Both the position numbers and the translations under genes were made by a program. From positions 868,001 through 932,000 of the forward strand of contig CAJFCJ010000006.1 in assembly GCA_904063045.1 (NCBI GenBank): 64,000 nt of DNA, given 5' to 3'. Below the pieces are notes generated by a model. That model was given only the letters and a program-made list of their open reading frames with translations, made no database searches and was not told the origin of the DNA. Positions 36,201 through 47,350 of the stretch are shown here, piece after piece. The number at the start of each line of letters is the position of its first letter. Position 1 is the first letter of the stretch. The stretch comes from Dimorphilus gyrociliatus (lineage: Eukaryota; Annelida; Polychaeta; Dinophilidae).

Positions 36201-36532
36201 TTATTATCCAATGCTCTTTCTACATCCATAATGATTACTTTTTTATATAAATCTTGGAGTTCTAATCTGGCTGTATAAATCTCAAAATTTGCCGATGGCT
36301 CTGAAAAAATTTATTTATTGAAGTATATTTTACGTAATTTACTTTGTTTTACCTGACAACAACTTCTTTAGCTCCTCTACTCGTCTAAAAAAAAGTTAGC
36401 GAATTTTAAAATCCGATCGAAAATGAGAACTCGTTTCAAAATTTGCAGTTGAATATTACTAATTCTTTATTTCAAGATTATATAAACTTACTCCAAATAG
36501 ATCTTTATCGAAGATTCTTTGTGTTTCGTCAT
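33294..36532 (-). CDS. SMG7: SMG7 nonsense-mediated decay factor
   Basis: Adaptor with a 14-3-3-like N-terminal domain that binds phosphorylated UPF1 and recruits decay enzymes. Many short-intron exons on the minus strand. From 36532: MTKHKESSIKIYLE; then LQDLYKKVIIMDVERALDNK, EQELWTHAFKNHI, NLFLEAASGFYTQLL, CQHCLVHLGDI, ANQAETYYRHAI, SSGQPFNQLAILASQSGNK and VRSLALKYPFRVAINNLEKV. Later exons have AIKMALEWLL-type helices, PLEEDFDLQCFMPL and LRCTRLVEIGLAICDKHPSL. All follow the SMG7 order rather than SMG5/6, and no PIN domain is present. The tail is Ser/Thr-rich with Trp motifs (NIWLFETN, SNWLTSI, ANWPMASF) and ends LAKLLQDQRSKSQTKP. Near the end I join RTRIDDKCQ, RLENRMSTAIGTARR and SSSPKTNIW; that junction uses a GTTTGA donor and is less certain. 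Confidence 0.9.
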
Positions 36533-36594
36533 TCTACCGAATAGTCACAAAACTCTTCCTTAACTATTGTTTTTTGCTGCAAGAACTCCAAAAC
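36533..36594. promoter_or_regulatory. Short divergent promoter between SMG7 and LTA4H
   Basis: Only 62 bases separate the SMG7 ATG (-) from the first in-frame LTA4H ATG (+), or 158 if LTA4H starts at 36691. Both genes must share a bidirectional promoter or overlap in their 5' UTRs. Confidence 0.6.
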
Positions 36595-38985
36595 ATGCAA
36601 TCTAATTCCTCAAAACTGGTAGCGCAGTCGTATTTCGGTTTAATACAATCAAATAATTGGCTACATTACTGTTATCACCAACTAAAAAAAATGATTGAAC
36701 CGTTAAGCCCAAATGATCCTTCATCATTTTCTTTTCCTGACCAAGCTATAATTAATCATATACATCTAATTCTACACGTAAACTTCTCAGAAAAGCTCGT
36801 TAAAGGTTCTGCCATTCTTGATCTAGCCTGGATAACAGATAGCAATGAAAAGTTATTGGTAATTTGAAACATAATTTAAGAGTTATTTTAAAGTTTATAA
36901 TGATTATTTATATGTTCAGATTCTTGATACAAGAGACCTAAATATTATCTCAGTATTTGACGAAGATAGACAAAACACGCTAGAGTTTTCTCTTGGAGAT
37001 AAAGTTGGAGATTTTGGACAGCCTCTAACTATTAAAGTACCGCTTGATTACACAAAGAAATTGGTGATAGATTACTCTACCGCTCCTAATTCAACAGCTC
37101 TGCAATGGTTGGCTCCTGAGCAAACATCTGGCAAAAGTAAACCATACTTATTCACTCAATGTCAAGCTATCCACGCAAGAAGCCTATTACCATGCCAAGA
37201 CACTCCAGCAGTCAAATTTACCTATTCGGCCGAAATAACTGTCCCTGAGGGGCTTAAAGCATTGATGTCTGCTATACGCAATGAGGATGAGACTAATAAC
37301 TCGTCTGTATTCCGTTTTCAACAAGACATACCTATTCCATCATACCTGATCGCATTGGTGGTTGGGGACTTAGAAAGTCGTCCAATTGGACCCCGTTCTC
37401 GAGTCTGGTCAGAAAAGGAGATAATTAAGGCTGCAGAATTTGAATTTACCGGTGTAAGAACATTTTGTTGTAAAATCTGATATAAAATGTATGATTTGTG
37501 CTCTCTTTCAGACAGAAAAACTACTTGCAACTGCTGAAGACCTTATGGGGCCATATGTTTGGAAACAGTATGATTTGTTGGTTTTACCACCCAGCTTTCC
37601 TTATGGGGGTATGGAAAATCCATGCTTAACTTTTGTAACACCTACTTTACTAGCTGGTGATAGATCATTAGTCAGTGTAGTTGCTCATGAAATTGCTCAC
37701 AGCTGGACTGGTAATCTTATAACAAATAACAACCCTGAACACTTTTGGTTGAACGAAGGTCACACCGTCTTCGTGGAGAGAAAAATTTCAGGACGTTTAT
37801 ATGGAGAATCATTTAGACATTTACAGGCTATAAATGGGTGGGATGCTTTAAATGAAACAATCAACAAGGAATACAGTCCAAAGCATGAGTTCACAAAACT
37901 TGTTCCAAATCTAACGGGGGTTGATCCAGATGATGCTTTCTCTTCGGTGCCATATGAAAAAGGTTCTGCACTCCTGATGTACTTAGAAGAAAAGTTAGGA
38001 GGACCTGAGGCATTTGAACCTTTTCTTAAAGGTTATGTAAAAAGATTTCAGTACAGATCAATTAATACTAGTGACTGGAAAGCTTTCCTTTATGAATTCT
38101 TTAGTTCTAAGGTAAGAATCGATAACCCGTTTGAAGATATCATGACTTTGTGCTTTTATCGTAGCAAGATATTCTTGATCAAATTGACTGGAATGGATGG
38201 TTTAATGAACCGGGAATGCCACCAAATAAACCAACGTAAGTAAAAAAAATAATATACCAATAATTTTAATGACCTTATACTCATTCAGCTTCGACGATAC
38301 TTTGCTTAAAAAAGCATCAGATTTAGCTAATCGTTGGATATCCTGCTCTAATGATCAATTAGATGAATTTAAATGTTCAGATTTAAAAGAAATGCAACCT
38401 TTGCAAGTTAGGAAATAAGATAGAGGTGTTTTAAGGTTATATTAGTAATATATTGTTTAATTTCAGGTCAAATGCTTTTTGACTGACATTTTCAAAAAGG
38501 TTATAAATGATTCTCTTAACTCTGTAATATTTAAGTAATGGCAACTTTTTGTTTATCAGGAACCACTTTCTCATGAGAAGATTGAAAAAATGAATGAGCT
38601 TTACAATATGAGTTCAATTATAAATTCTGAAATTCGGTTCCTGTTAGCAGTAAAAAAAATCACTAAAAAGTTTAAATTAAAATATTCCATTATTTTAGAT
38701 GGCTGAGAATAGGCATTCGTGCTAAGGTAGCAAAATTTGCTGACAAAGCTTTGGAAATGGTAAACCAAGTTGGTAGAATGAAGTTTGTACGACCACTGTA
38801 TAGGTAGGCTTGTTAAAATTTGAAATATTACACTAGCCTTGACGTTACTGATAAACTTTTTCAGAGATTTGTACGAATGGGAAGATTCTAGGAGTGCAGC
38901 TATTGAAAACTTTCAGAAAATGAAAGCGCAGATGCATATTCTTACAGCCACAATGGTGGGAAAAGATTTAAAATTAATAAAATAA
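36595..38985 (+). CDS. LTA4H: Leukotriene A4 hydrolase/aminopeptidase (M1 family)
   Basis: Zinc metalloenzyme that trims N-terminal residues and, in vertebrates, makes leukotriene B4. Nine exons keep frame: 36595-36858, 36920-37453, 37512-38111, 38165-38235, 38289-38406, 38467-38499, 38560-38642, 38699-38803, 38865-38985. Motifs: [32 protein letters not shown], substrate motif [11 protein letters not shown], zinc site [10 protein letters not shown] with the third ligand in NEGHTVF, and the catalytic-type Tyr in [11 protein letters not shown]. The C-terminal helical domain ends [10 protein letters not shown], the usual LTA4H ending. Starting at 36595 gives 642 residues; the in-frame ATG at 36691 would give 610, almost exactly the family length, so the first 32 residues may be 5' leader. 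Confidence 0.93.
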
Positions 38986-39076
38986 ATTATATGACTTGAG
39001 GTTTTAAACAAATATAAACGAATTAAATTTAAATTATGATAATCTATGTAATAGAACTCTTTTAAATTAAACAATA

Positions 39077-39313
39077 ATGCAGAACGCTACAGTGGAAGCT
39101 TCAAAGCATTACTTATCTAAGAAACGAATTCCAGAACTTTTGCAAAGTTTGACTGTTGGTTTGCTTGCTAATGAGCCTGATGATCATATTGAGTTTTTGA
39201 TTTGCTGCTTGAAAAGTATAAAAATACATGGGACAGATAAGATTACTTGGGACTCCTTTCTTCCAGTAGACGACGAAGGTGGTCAGAAACCATTCAAATC
39301 TGAAGTGGAATGA
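39077..39313 (+). CDS. Small protein resembling the AK5 N-terminal RII-alpha-like domain
   Basis: Single-exon frame of 78 residues starting 91 bases after the LTA4H stop. The sequence HYLSKKRIPELLQSLTVG and EPDDHIEFLICCLKSIK, followed by ITWDSFLP, resembles the dimerisation/docking segment at the start of adenylate kinase 5. That segment is a DPY30/RII-alpha-like helical pair used to bind AKAP-type helices in cilia. No kinase domain (no GGPGSGKGT) follows: the next coding exon belongs to NELFCD. It may be a free-standing D/D-domain protein. The alternative that it is a 3' exon of a longer transcript cannot be excluded, because a CAG directly follows the ATG. Confidence 0.6.
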   Translation: MQNATVEASKHYLSKKRIPELLQSLTVGLLANEPDDHIEFLICCLKSIKIHGTDKITWDSFLPVDDEGGQKPFKSEVE

Positions 39314-39779
39314 ATTGCCAAAGAGTTACAAAGATTTAACTTAAAAACTCAAATGAATAACATTAAAATTCTTAAATGTTGAAATTTATATATATATATA
39401 TACTGTATACATATATATATATTAGTATATGTATATTATATATATGTAATCGAAATTGGAAAACAATTATTGCCTCATAATTCCAATCAGTCCTATGCTT
39501 TTTGTAAACAAAGTATTTCATACAAATGAACGAATCTGCTATAAAATAATGTAATATTGCAGTTCAGATTATAACTGCTGATGCGATAAAATATTAAGAT
39601 TTATATTTCTTATATTTATATGAATATATAATTAAGGTATAAATTGCTAAATCAGGATGAAAAATTTAAGTGAAAACTTAAATTCTCGAAATAATATACT
39701 GTTTCGTGCAGGTGTAGTAAATAAACTGGTTGTAAAGATCGTGCATTCTATACACAAAAAACGTCTGATTCTTTAAACA
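39314..39779. other. Intergenic region with TA microsatellite, NELFCD promoter side
   Basis: No ORF supported. Contains the TA tract at 39387-39447 and should hold the NELFCD promoter at its right end. Confidence 0.4.
39387..39447. repeat. TA microsatellite with embedded TACTGTATA
   Basis: TA repeats interrupted by TACTGTATA (39401-39409) and GTATATTA-type units. Confidence 0.85.
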
Positions 39780-42700
39780 ATGGCTGATTCTGATGACGAG
39801 CATATGTTTGATGCTCATCCTGAAGAAGATGAAGATGACGATGATCATATTAGGGTAAAAAATTCCTTATTAATTTAAAAAATAATTTTCTGTCTGAGCG
39901 ATAATATGATATTTCAAATTTCTCTTTGTAAATTTTTGTCTATCTCTCTTACTATTATGAAACCACACACTAACAAGGCTTTAAACTGAAATTTATTGCA
40001 AAAAATATTTATTCTTTTATCTGAAAACCGTTCAAATAGTATAAATCTTTCATTTTTTATAATCATTATTTGTTGCATTTATGATTCCCGGCAAGCGAAC
40101 TAACTATTGCTATTTAGTCCTTAGAACCAGAACCTGAGACGGAGGATCCCGAGGCGGTATTAGCCGAATGTGTTACTTGTTTCGAAAGCAAGGACTTCAT
40201 TATGGAATCGAATGTGTTTCAGCAGCTACAACAGTTAGTCATTTATCTTAGAAATTCTTTTTAAATAAAACTACTTCTATTTTTTAGATATTTTACTGCT
40301 GGTGGCTCTCCAGATACCGCAGTAGACTTATTATCTTCTAATTATAGTGCTTTAGCTCAAATGGCTAACTTTTTAGCCGAACTACAAATTATGGCCGGTA
40401 TTGACATAAAAGAAGTACAAGATGTTGTTGAGAATCATTTAAAGTCAATGATTATAAAATATTTTGATCCTAAACGAGCTGACTCTATTTTTACAGATGA
40501 AGGAGAGGTACGTTTAACATAAGTAGATTATTTTTATACGAATATTTTGCATTGTTTACTTGGTACTAATTAATTTGCCTTAACAGCCGCCAGCTTGGCT
40601 TGCAGAGCTAATTAATTACCCGACATGGAGGCATTTAGTTTATGAATTAGCCGAAGAATTTCCAGATTGTTTAATGTTAAACTTCACAATAAAAGTAAAT
40701 TTCTGTCATGTTTTTTCATGTATATTTTAAATATAATTTGTTTAAATGATTTTATAGCTTATATCCGACGCCGGTTATCAAGGAGAAATTACTTCTGTTT
40801 CAACAGCTTGTCATCAGATTGAAGTTTTTTCTCGAGTGCTTAAAACAACCTTGAGTGAAATTCTATTAGGAGGAGAAGCAAAAATGAAAACAATGCTTTC
40901 TGAATTTGCAGTAAGTTTTTTGTATCTTAAATTAGAACAAAAAGATCTAAAGCCATTATATTCAGAAAATGATTTGTCACGGCGAGCATACTTATTTATA
41001 TAGTCAAGTTCTTATGCAAGCTCTGTGCGATGATGTTAAAGGGTCGGCAACTATGAGACGTTTGTGTCAGGAAGTAGAAAAAATAGCAAAAGAAAGGGGA
41101 TACGATGTAACTCCAATTTCTTTGGGACTTAGTGGTGCAGCAGTTTATAAGCAGGCTTGCACAGCACTGTCAAGTATGCTTTGCAGGAACGCCTTAAATC
41201 CTGCTGATATATCAACGGTTCGTTATAAATAGAGAAGATAAAGTCATTCAAAGTGAAAATATTTTTTATCATGAACAGCTCTATAAAGTTTTTACAAGTT
41301 CAGACCCACCACCAGTATCTTTACTAAGATCGCCGTCATTGTTAGGTACATTTAAATCAATTTTAGTAAATCGCATTTTCTTTTTTTTATTTTATAGTGC
41401 AAAAATTTATATTTAAATATTTGTAGGTCTTTTTATGGAATCACTTTTTAAACCTGGAGCAAAGGTTAACCCAGAACATAAAGGAAAATATATTTTTCTA
41501 TTAGCTTACGCCAGCACAGTAGCAGAAGTTTGGAGAAGGGTGAGTAAGCCTATTATTAAACTTAGACGCCTTTCTTTATATAATTATGCTGTTCGATCGT
41601 CTTTCGATACCTATTATTTATCTGTAAAATGTTAAAGTAAATAGATTACGAAAAATAGTTAAGTTTAGGGAAAAATACGTTTAAACCGAAACCAAGACTA
41701 TTATCAGGTAATTGCAATTTTCCGTTCCAATTTCTAGTTTTAAAGACACTTTTTGTATTTCTCTTGGTTGATAGTGGATTGAAAAGAATGGAATTTTTTG
41801 TTAATTTCTCCTTCCAATTTAAAAATTTAGCTAATTTTGTACTATTCCCACCGCGCTCCTGATGTTCAGAACAATTTGGTTTTCTTTTCTTGTTTTTCTG
41901 TGAAGAATCGGTTTTTTCCATTATAGTAGTAGATTTTTCCGATATTGTTATTGCTGATTCAGGCTTACCCAAGATCTGATGTTTATCACTTGATGGTTTG
42001 TCTTTTGTATAAATATTTTTGTTTTTAAAAGTATTTATTATTTCAAAAAGTATGATTTATTAAATGGGGATTATCATATTTGTGTGAAAAATAATTGGTT
42101 ACCTTGAGAACCTCCCTCGTTGGTTTGTGAAGAACTTTTAACCTCAGGGCTAAAGATTAATTAGAACCTCAATAATTATATTTTAATCTATAGACAATTA
42201 AAAATTTACGTTAATCGATTTTCGTTATTTTGCTCTGTCTCAGTAAAGAGATAAGATGTTTTATTGAGACCACAAGAGGTGTCTTCTGTTCTTTCAACAT
42301 ATTTCAGACCTAAATTTTTTTTACGGTACTTTTGAAAAGAAACTGGTGACAAAATTCCAGCTGAAAACCATTTCGAACTTTGCTCAACAAAGCCCAAATT
42401 TTCTTCAATTATTTTTTTTATTGATAGAAATATGACATATTTTGCAAACAATTCCGCTGAGTCTTGTTCGCTAACTCCTGGTGCAGTTGAAAGACGTCTT
42501 GGACTTTCAATGCTTCTGCGTGATTTTAATAAATTTTTTTATTCCAATTCAAATAATTTAAAAGTTATTCGTACCTTAAAGATGGTCTATCCATCATTCT
42601 ACTTAAAATATCTATCATTGCAGAAGATCTGTAATTATCTTCGTATAAATAAGTGGGAATAGGTGCTTCTTCTTCAATGTCAAGATTAATCATTATAACA

Positions 42701-45700
42701 AGTCTGTCTAATAAAATCCATGATAAGTCTGTCAGTTCAGGTTGACCTAAAGTATCGATTGAATTTCCTAAGATTTTAATCGCCAGAAATTTCGAGATAT
42801 CCTCTAAGTTTCTTAAACTTAAAACGAGATTTTCTAGCCTACTATGTCTGAACAATTTCTCGGATTTCTTTCTGTACTCTAATTTTCCAACTAATTGGTT
42901 ACCAGATCCTTTTGATGAGAGCCTCTCATCTGAGGTGTAATTATTTCTTATTCTTAGACTGTCATGTTATCCCTTTGCAGTGTATTTTTTTAAAAGTACT
43001 ATTTTACTATGGTTAACAGTATGTATAATTACATTATATAGGATATATTAACGATAAAAAATGACTATTATCCTATAAATTTCATCTCAAGGGGATAAAA
43101 TAACATGTTTACCTTATAAAGTGTGCAAATTCAGAAAATATATTAAATAATTCATTAGTTTGATAAGATGGTAATTTTCTCTTATCTAAACATTCCTCCA
43201 TTATATTTAAAATCAATTTTCTAAGGGGTTTTTCGCAATTCTTATTATCACTGTGGTGTAATTCGAGTATAAGTTGAAAAGTGCACCCATCTGTATTGCT
43301 TGGTTCTCTATTTTCATTAATATCATTCGCATTTGTATGAAATATTTGATTAGGCAAATCACTTTGAGTACTGCTACGTCTCTTTTCATATTTTGAATGA
43401 TATCTTGCAAAAGAAACTCTTTTTATAAGACTTCCATCAGTAAAACCATGTTTTTCCTTAGATTGTAACTGTAAAGTAAGATATCCAATTATTTTTCTAC
43501 TGAATAGATGTAGATTAAATGTTATTATAGTTATTTAAAGAATTTACTGAATTTAACTGAAATTTATCATCATTATTATTATTTCTATTAATGGAAAGCT
43601 TCTTCAAAAATAACTTTATCTTTTCGTTTAAGTCCTTTCTAAGAGATTCTAATTCCCTTGCACATCTTAAAAGGAGTATAAAGATTTAAGACAATTTCTT
43701 TAATACGTATATTTTAGTTACTAACTTAAATGACGTATAATCGAATAATTGAGATATGAAATTATACAATTCAAAAGTTTCTCTTTGAAGATAACAATCA
43801 ATCGTTTGCAAAGAATAGAAAATACAATTGGAAAAAATTTTTTCCAATATGTAAACTTTAGAATCGATATCTTCTGAGGTCATTTTCAATGCTATTGTAT
43901 ATAGCAGTTCTAATCTGTGTTTTATATCGATAGTTTGTTCTCTTAATCGTTTGAATCTAGTTAATTTTAGCTCAGGGGTTTTAGTATCCAGGGACTGTTC
44001 GTCGAAACCAATTCTATATTTAACTTCATACATTTTCATTAGAAACAAATCTATCTGCTCGTTTGATAGTGTTGATCTAGATTTAACGCAATGTCTTGCC
44101 CGATCGATATATGTACCTAATAAATCTTTAATAAATTTCGCTGAAGACAATTCAAGTTCAATAAGGAAAAACAACAAACACCGAATACTTAAGAAGCATT
44201 CAAAGGGTATTGTTGGTAAAGTAGAATAAGATAACGCAAGGCATTCTCCTATATGAATAGCTGCTCTTCCATAATTCTCTTGACCAACTGCAAGAAGATG
44301 CTTTATTTATTCCCCCCTTTCATGTCAAATAATTAAAGATATATTACCATTATACCAAATTTTTTCTAATTTTTCTTCGATCTTATCTTGAAACTTATAC
44401 AATTCTGCCAAAGTAAACGATTTATTAACATTTCTAGTTATTATGTCTTTCATTTTTTTAGGAAGATCAAATGCAGTTCTTAGGCAAATACAATCTAGGG
44501 CTAGACCCAAAAAAAATGAAGCCAAGCTTTTATCTTCCTAGTGGGTATTTATATAGTAATCCTATACAATTCTTACTTTATTTAACTTGATAATAATACT
44601 TTTTAAAATGCAATTGTTTAAGAAATTTTTATATAAATAACCACCGTCCAATATTGTTTAGCTATATTCATGTAATACTCCGCTTTATTAGATATATCCT
44701 TTTCTAACCCAAATCCTTTTGCTTTGTATAAACCAAAGTAGTCCGCCACCAACCCACTTATATGTATTGTTGAAGAAATCATCATAAGATATGCTCTACT
44801 ATTCTCATCTTCTGATATTTCAGCCATTTCTATAAATAATTTTTCCGCTTTAAGGAAATTTAATTGGGAGAAAAGTAGTTCAAAGTGTGTATAAACAACT
44901 TGAATTCTCAACCAATTCATTTCATTCTTATCAAAATTCTCTTCAATATTCCTAATTAAAGATAAAGCTAAATCATTTCTATCAAATTTCAATAATATTT
45001 CACATTGTTTTATCATATAATATAATTTTTCATAATTTTTATAACTGTAATTAATAAGTAAAATATAGTTTTCTAATATTTCGTCATATTTATTCAATTC
45101 TTTCAAGCATTCCAATTTTAGGATGGTAATTCTTATTATAACTAATTGAAAATTCTTTTTTGCAAATTCATTTTCAATCTTTTTATAAATTTTGTATGCT
45201 TCATTCAAATAATGTAATGATTGATTAAAATCTTGAAGGTTGGCATGGATAAGACCACCCTTTTCATAAAATTTGGCAAGAAATCTGTATTTTATGTTTA
45301 AAAGAAAAATGTTTCCTTATTTTATCAAAATGATGATAAAGTTCTTAAATTAAGAGTTATTTAAAAAACCTTACAGAAAGCTCATATCCTGTAATTTTTG
45401 TGAAACGAGCATATCGTTAAAATATATTAGCGAATCGTCCCATTTAAAAATTTGTATTAAATAGTTTAATATCTTTAATTTAGTAAACAGATTTTCCTCA
45501 CTTTCACAGTCATTCCTGTTATTAGTAATAACATTTAGTAATAATAATAAACAACAGCTTTATTAATTAATATACTCTTCAGAAAGAGCACTCTGCCAGT
45601 CTTGATGACGGTTTTCTTTACAAATCAATTCATCTGTTAATGATTATGAATACTACTTGAATTATTGTTGCTTATTTGTAATTATTTTTTAATAATGAAA

Positions 45701-46896
45701 AAGAAATAATGGTTATCGCAATAAAAAAAATCGTAATACGCTCATTCGCTTAGATAAATATCACTAATACCAACCTTTACCCTTATAAGAGGTAGTTTCA
45801 ACTTTTGCATCTGACCTGCATTCCTGACAAATTTCTAGTACCCTTTCATTATACTCAAAAATATTCTTCATATGTGTACATCTATCTAAGCGAACGACAT
45901 CCGCTTTGTTACATAAATATTCCGAAATATCATTGGGTTGATTAATTGGGGGTAAAACATGTTGCTTTATTAAATATTTCCCAGATGAATCTTTCATTTC
46001 CTTTTTGAAAGCTAATATTTGTTTATCATTCATTATAATACTATTCTAGTAAATGAGTATTTTTAAAAAGGGATTGCATCAGAGTTTCTTTAAAAATCTG
46101 AATGAAATTAATATTGTATAAATTTGTTTTTATTTCAGAACATTCGTAAATCTATTAACAGAGAAGATTTAGACTGTACGAAAGATGCTTTGGAAAAAGC
46201 ATGCGAATTGTGTACAACTTGTAAAGCATCTTCGGAATTGCTTCCACATTTGCCAGACTTTTTCGATTGTCTACGTTATCCAGTTGTTGCAAAATGTGCT
46301 TTATATTGGATCGAAATAATTCTCGGCACAGAATCGTACTTTAAGTTTAACACCGATCAAACACCACTCCATCTCGCCTTATTAGATGAAGTAAGTATCT
46401 TAAATATACAAATACGAAATGTGATCTGATTAATAAGTATATTTGTTTTTGTCGCTTTCAGATAAGCACAAATCATTGTCTTCTTCATAGTCGAATTTTC
46501 GATTTACTTATATCAATCTTTGAGAGAAGCTTTAAGGAATTAGAAGATCTTGTGCAATTAGAATTAAAGAAAACTGTTGTAGATCGAATGATACATTTAA
46601 CTACATGCGACTACGTTGTGCCAGTTTTAAAGTACATAGTTTCTAAATGGAAGTCAAAAGACACAGATTTATCATTAATTAGGCATTTCATAGCGGAATT
46701 CTTTGATGTAATCGATCTACCTCTTTCCAAACAAATAATAGAAAATTTTAAACCTCTGCTTAAAGATGAAGATTTAATAGGAACCATACAAAGACACGCC
46801 GCCACCAAAGTTTTGGCTGAATTTATGGGTATATACGGAATTTTTCAAATAATTTCTCTTATTAAATTTTTGTTTTTTACAGCGGAGACGAACTAA
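39780..46896 (+). CDS. NELFCD: Negative elongation factor subunit C/D
   Basis: Subunit of NELF, which holds RNA polymerase II at promoter-proximal pauses. It starts with the acidic leader [20 protein letters not shown] (exon 39780-39854). Then follow [99 protein letters not shown] and [19 protein letters not shown]. The exon ending EVWRR at 41539 has a GTGAGT donor. The next exon begins [20 protein letters not shown] at 46138, so one intron is 4.6 kb and carries a complete gene on the other strand. The last exons have [17 protein letters not shown] and [14 protein letters not shown], and the stop is at 46894-46896. The C-terminus (EFMAETN) diverges from the usual one. Identity is secure on both sides of the large intron. 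Confidence 0.93.
41646..46033 (-). CDS. Unidentified helical-repeat (TPR-like) gene nested in the NELFCD intron
   Basis: Multi-exon minus-strand gene wholly inside the NELFCD intron. The likely start is 46033 ([20 protein letters not shown]). Exon-sized frames follow: about 45764-46033, 45590-45633 ([19 protein letters not shown]), 45370-45515 ([20 protein letters not shown]), 44630-45285, 44330-44535, 43720-44275, 43109-43380, 42565-42890, 42190-42420 and a basic C-terminal part ending at 41646. The middle has TPR-like pairs: [20 protein letters not shown] with [16 protein letters not shown], and [20 protein letters not shown]. The rest is all-helical without motifs, Asn/Lys/Ile-rich in line with local AT bias. 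No family recognised; a large cilia- or scaffold-type TPR protein is possible. Boundaries are approximate, and two adjacent genes cannot be excluded. Confidence 0.55.
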
Positions 46897-47350
46897 AACA
46901 AAATTTGCAAAAACAACTATAATTATACAAACAACATTTTAAAGCCGTTTAGTCGTTAATTTAATCTTTGATACCGTTAATATTCATATAAAAAGTTACT
47001 AATCAGCTCTTCAGTTATATTTGTTTTTTTGGCTGAATTGTTTTTTCTTTATCCTTTTTACATATTGTTTAAAAAACGTATAATAAAAAAGATGGTTTTG
47101 TTATTCAGATTACTGATTTAGTTTTGTAGAACAATGATTAAATGACAAAGAGAAAAAAAAATAGTGACAATCTGTTTGCTAATGATAGTATATTCTTTCG
47201 TTACAGGAAAGCGTAAGAATAATGTGTACAAACTATTGTTTATTTGCACAAAACATTTTCTTCTCAATATAAAGCTGACAGAATCGATCTCATGAAAATG
47301 TTTTAGCATTAGGAAATTTGCGTCATTTGCAAAGATTAATTTGCTAATTT
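46897..47350. other. Convergent intergenic region, no gene seen
   Basis: 3' flanks of NELFCD (+) and TTLL12 (-). Nothing recognised. Confidence 0.4.

Noticed and set aside
41435-41635. Plus-strand 66-codon frame read as a complete small protein
   Set aside because: Its first half is a NELFCD exon ending at 41539; the rest is read-through into the intron.
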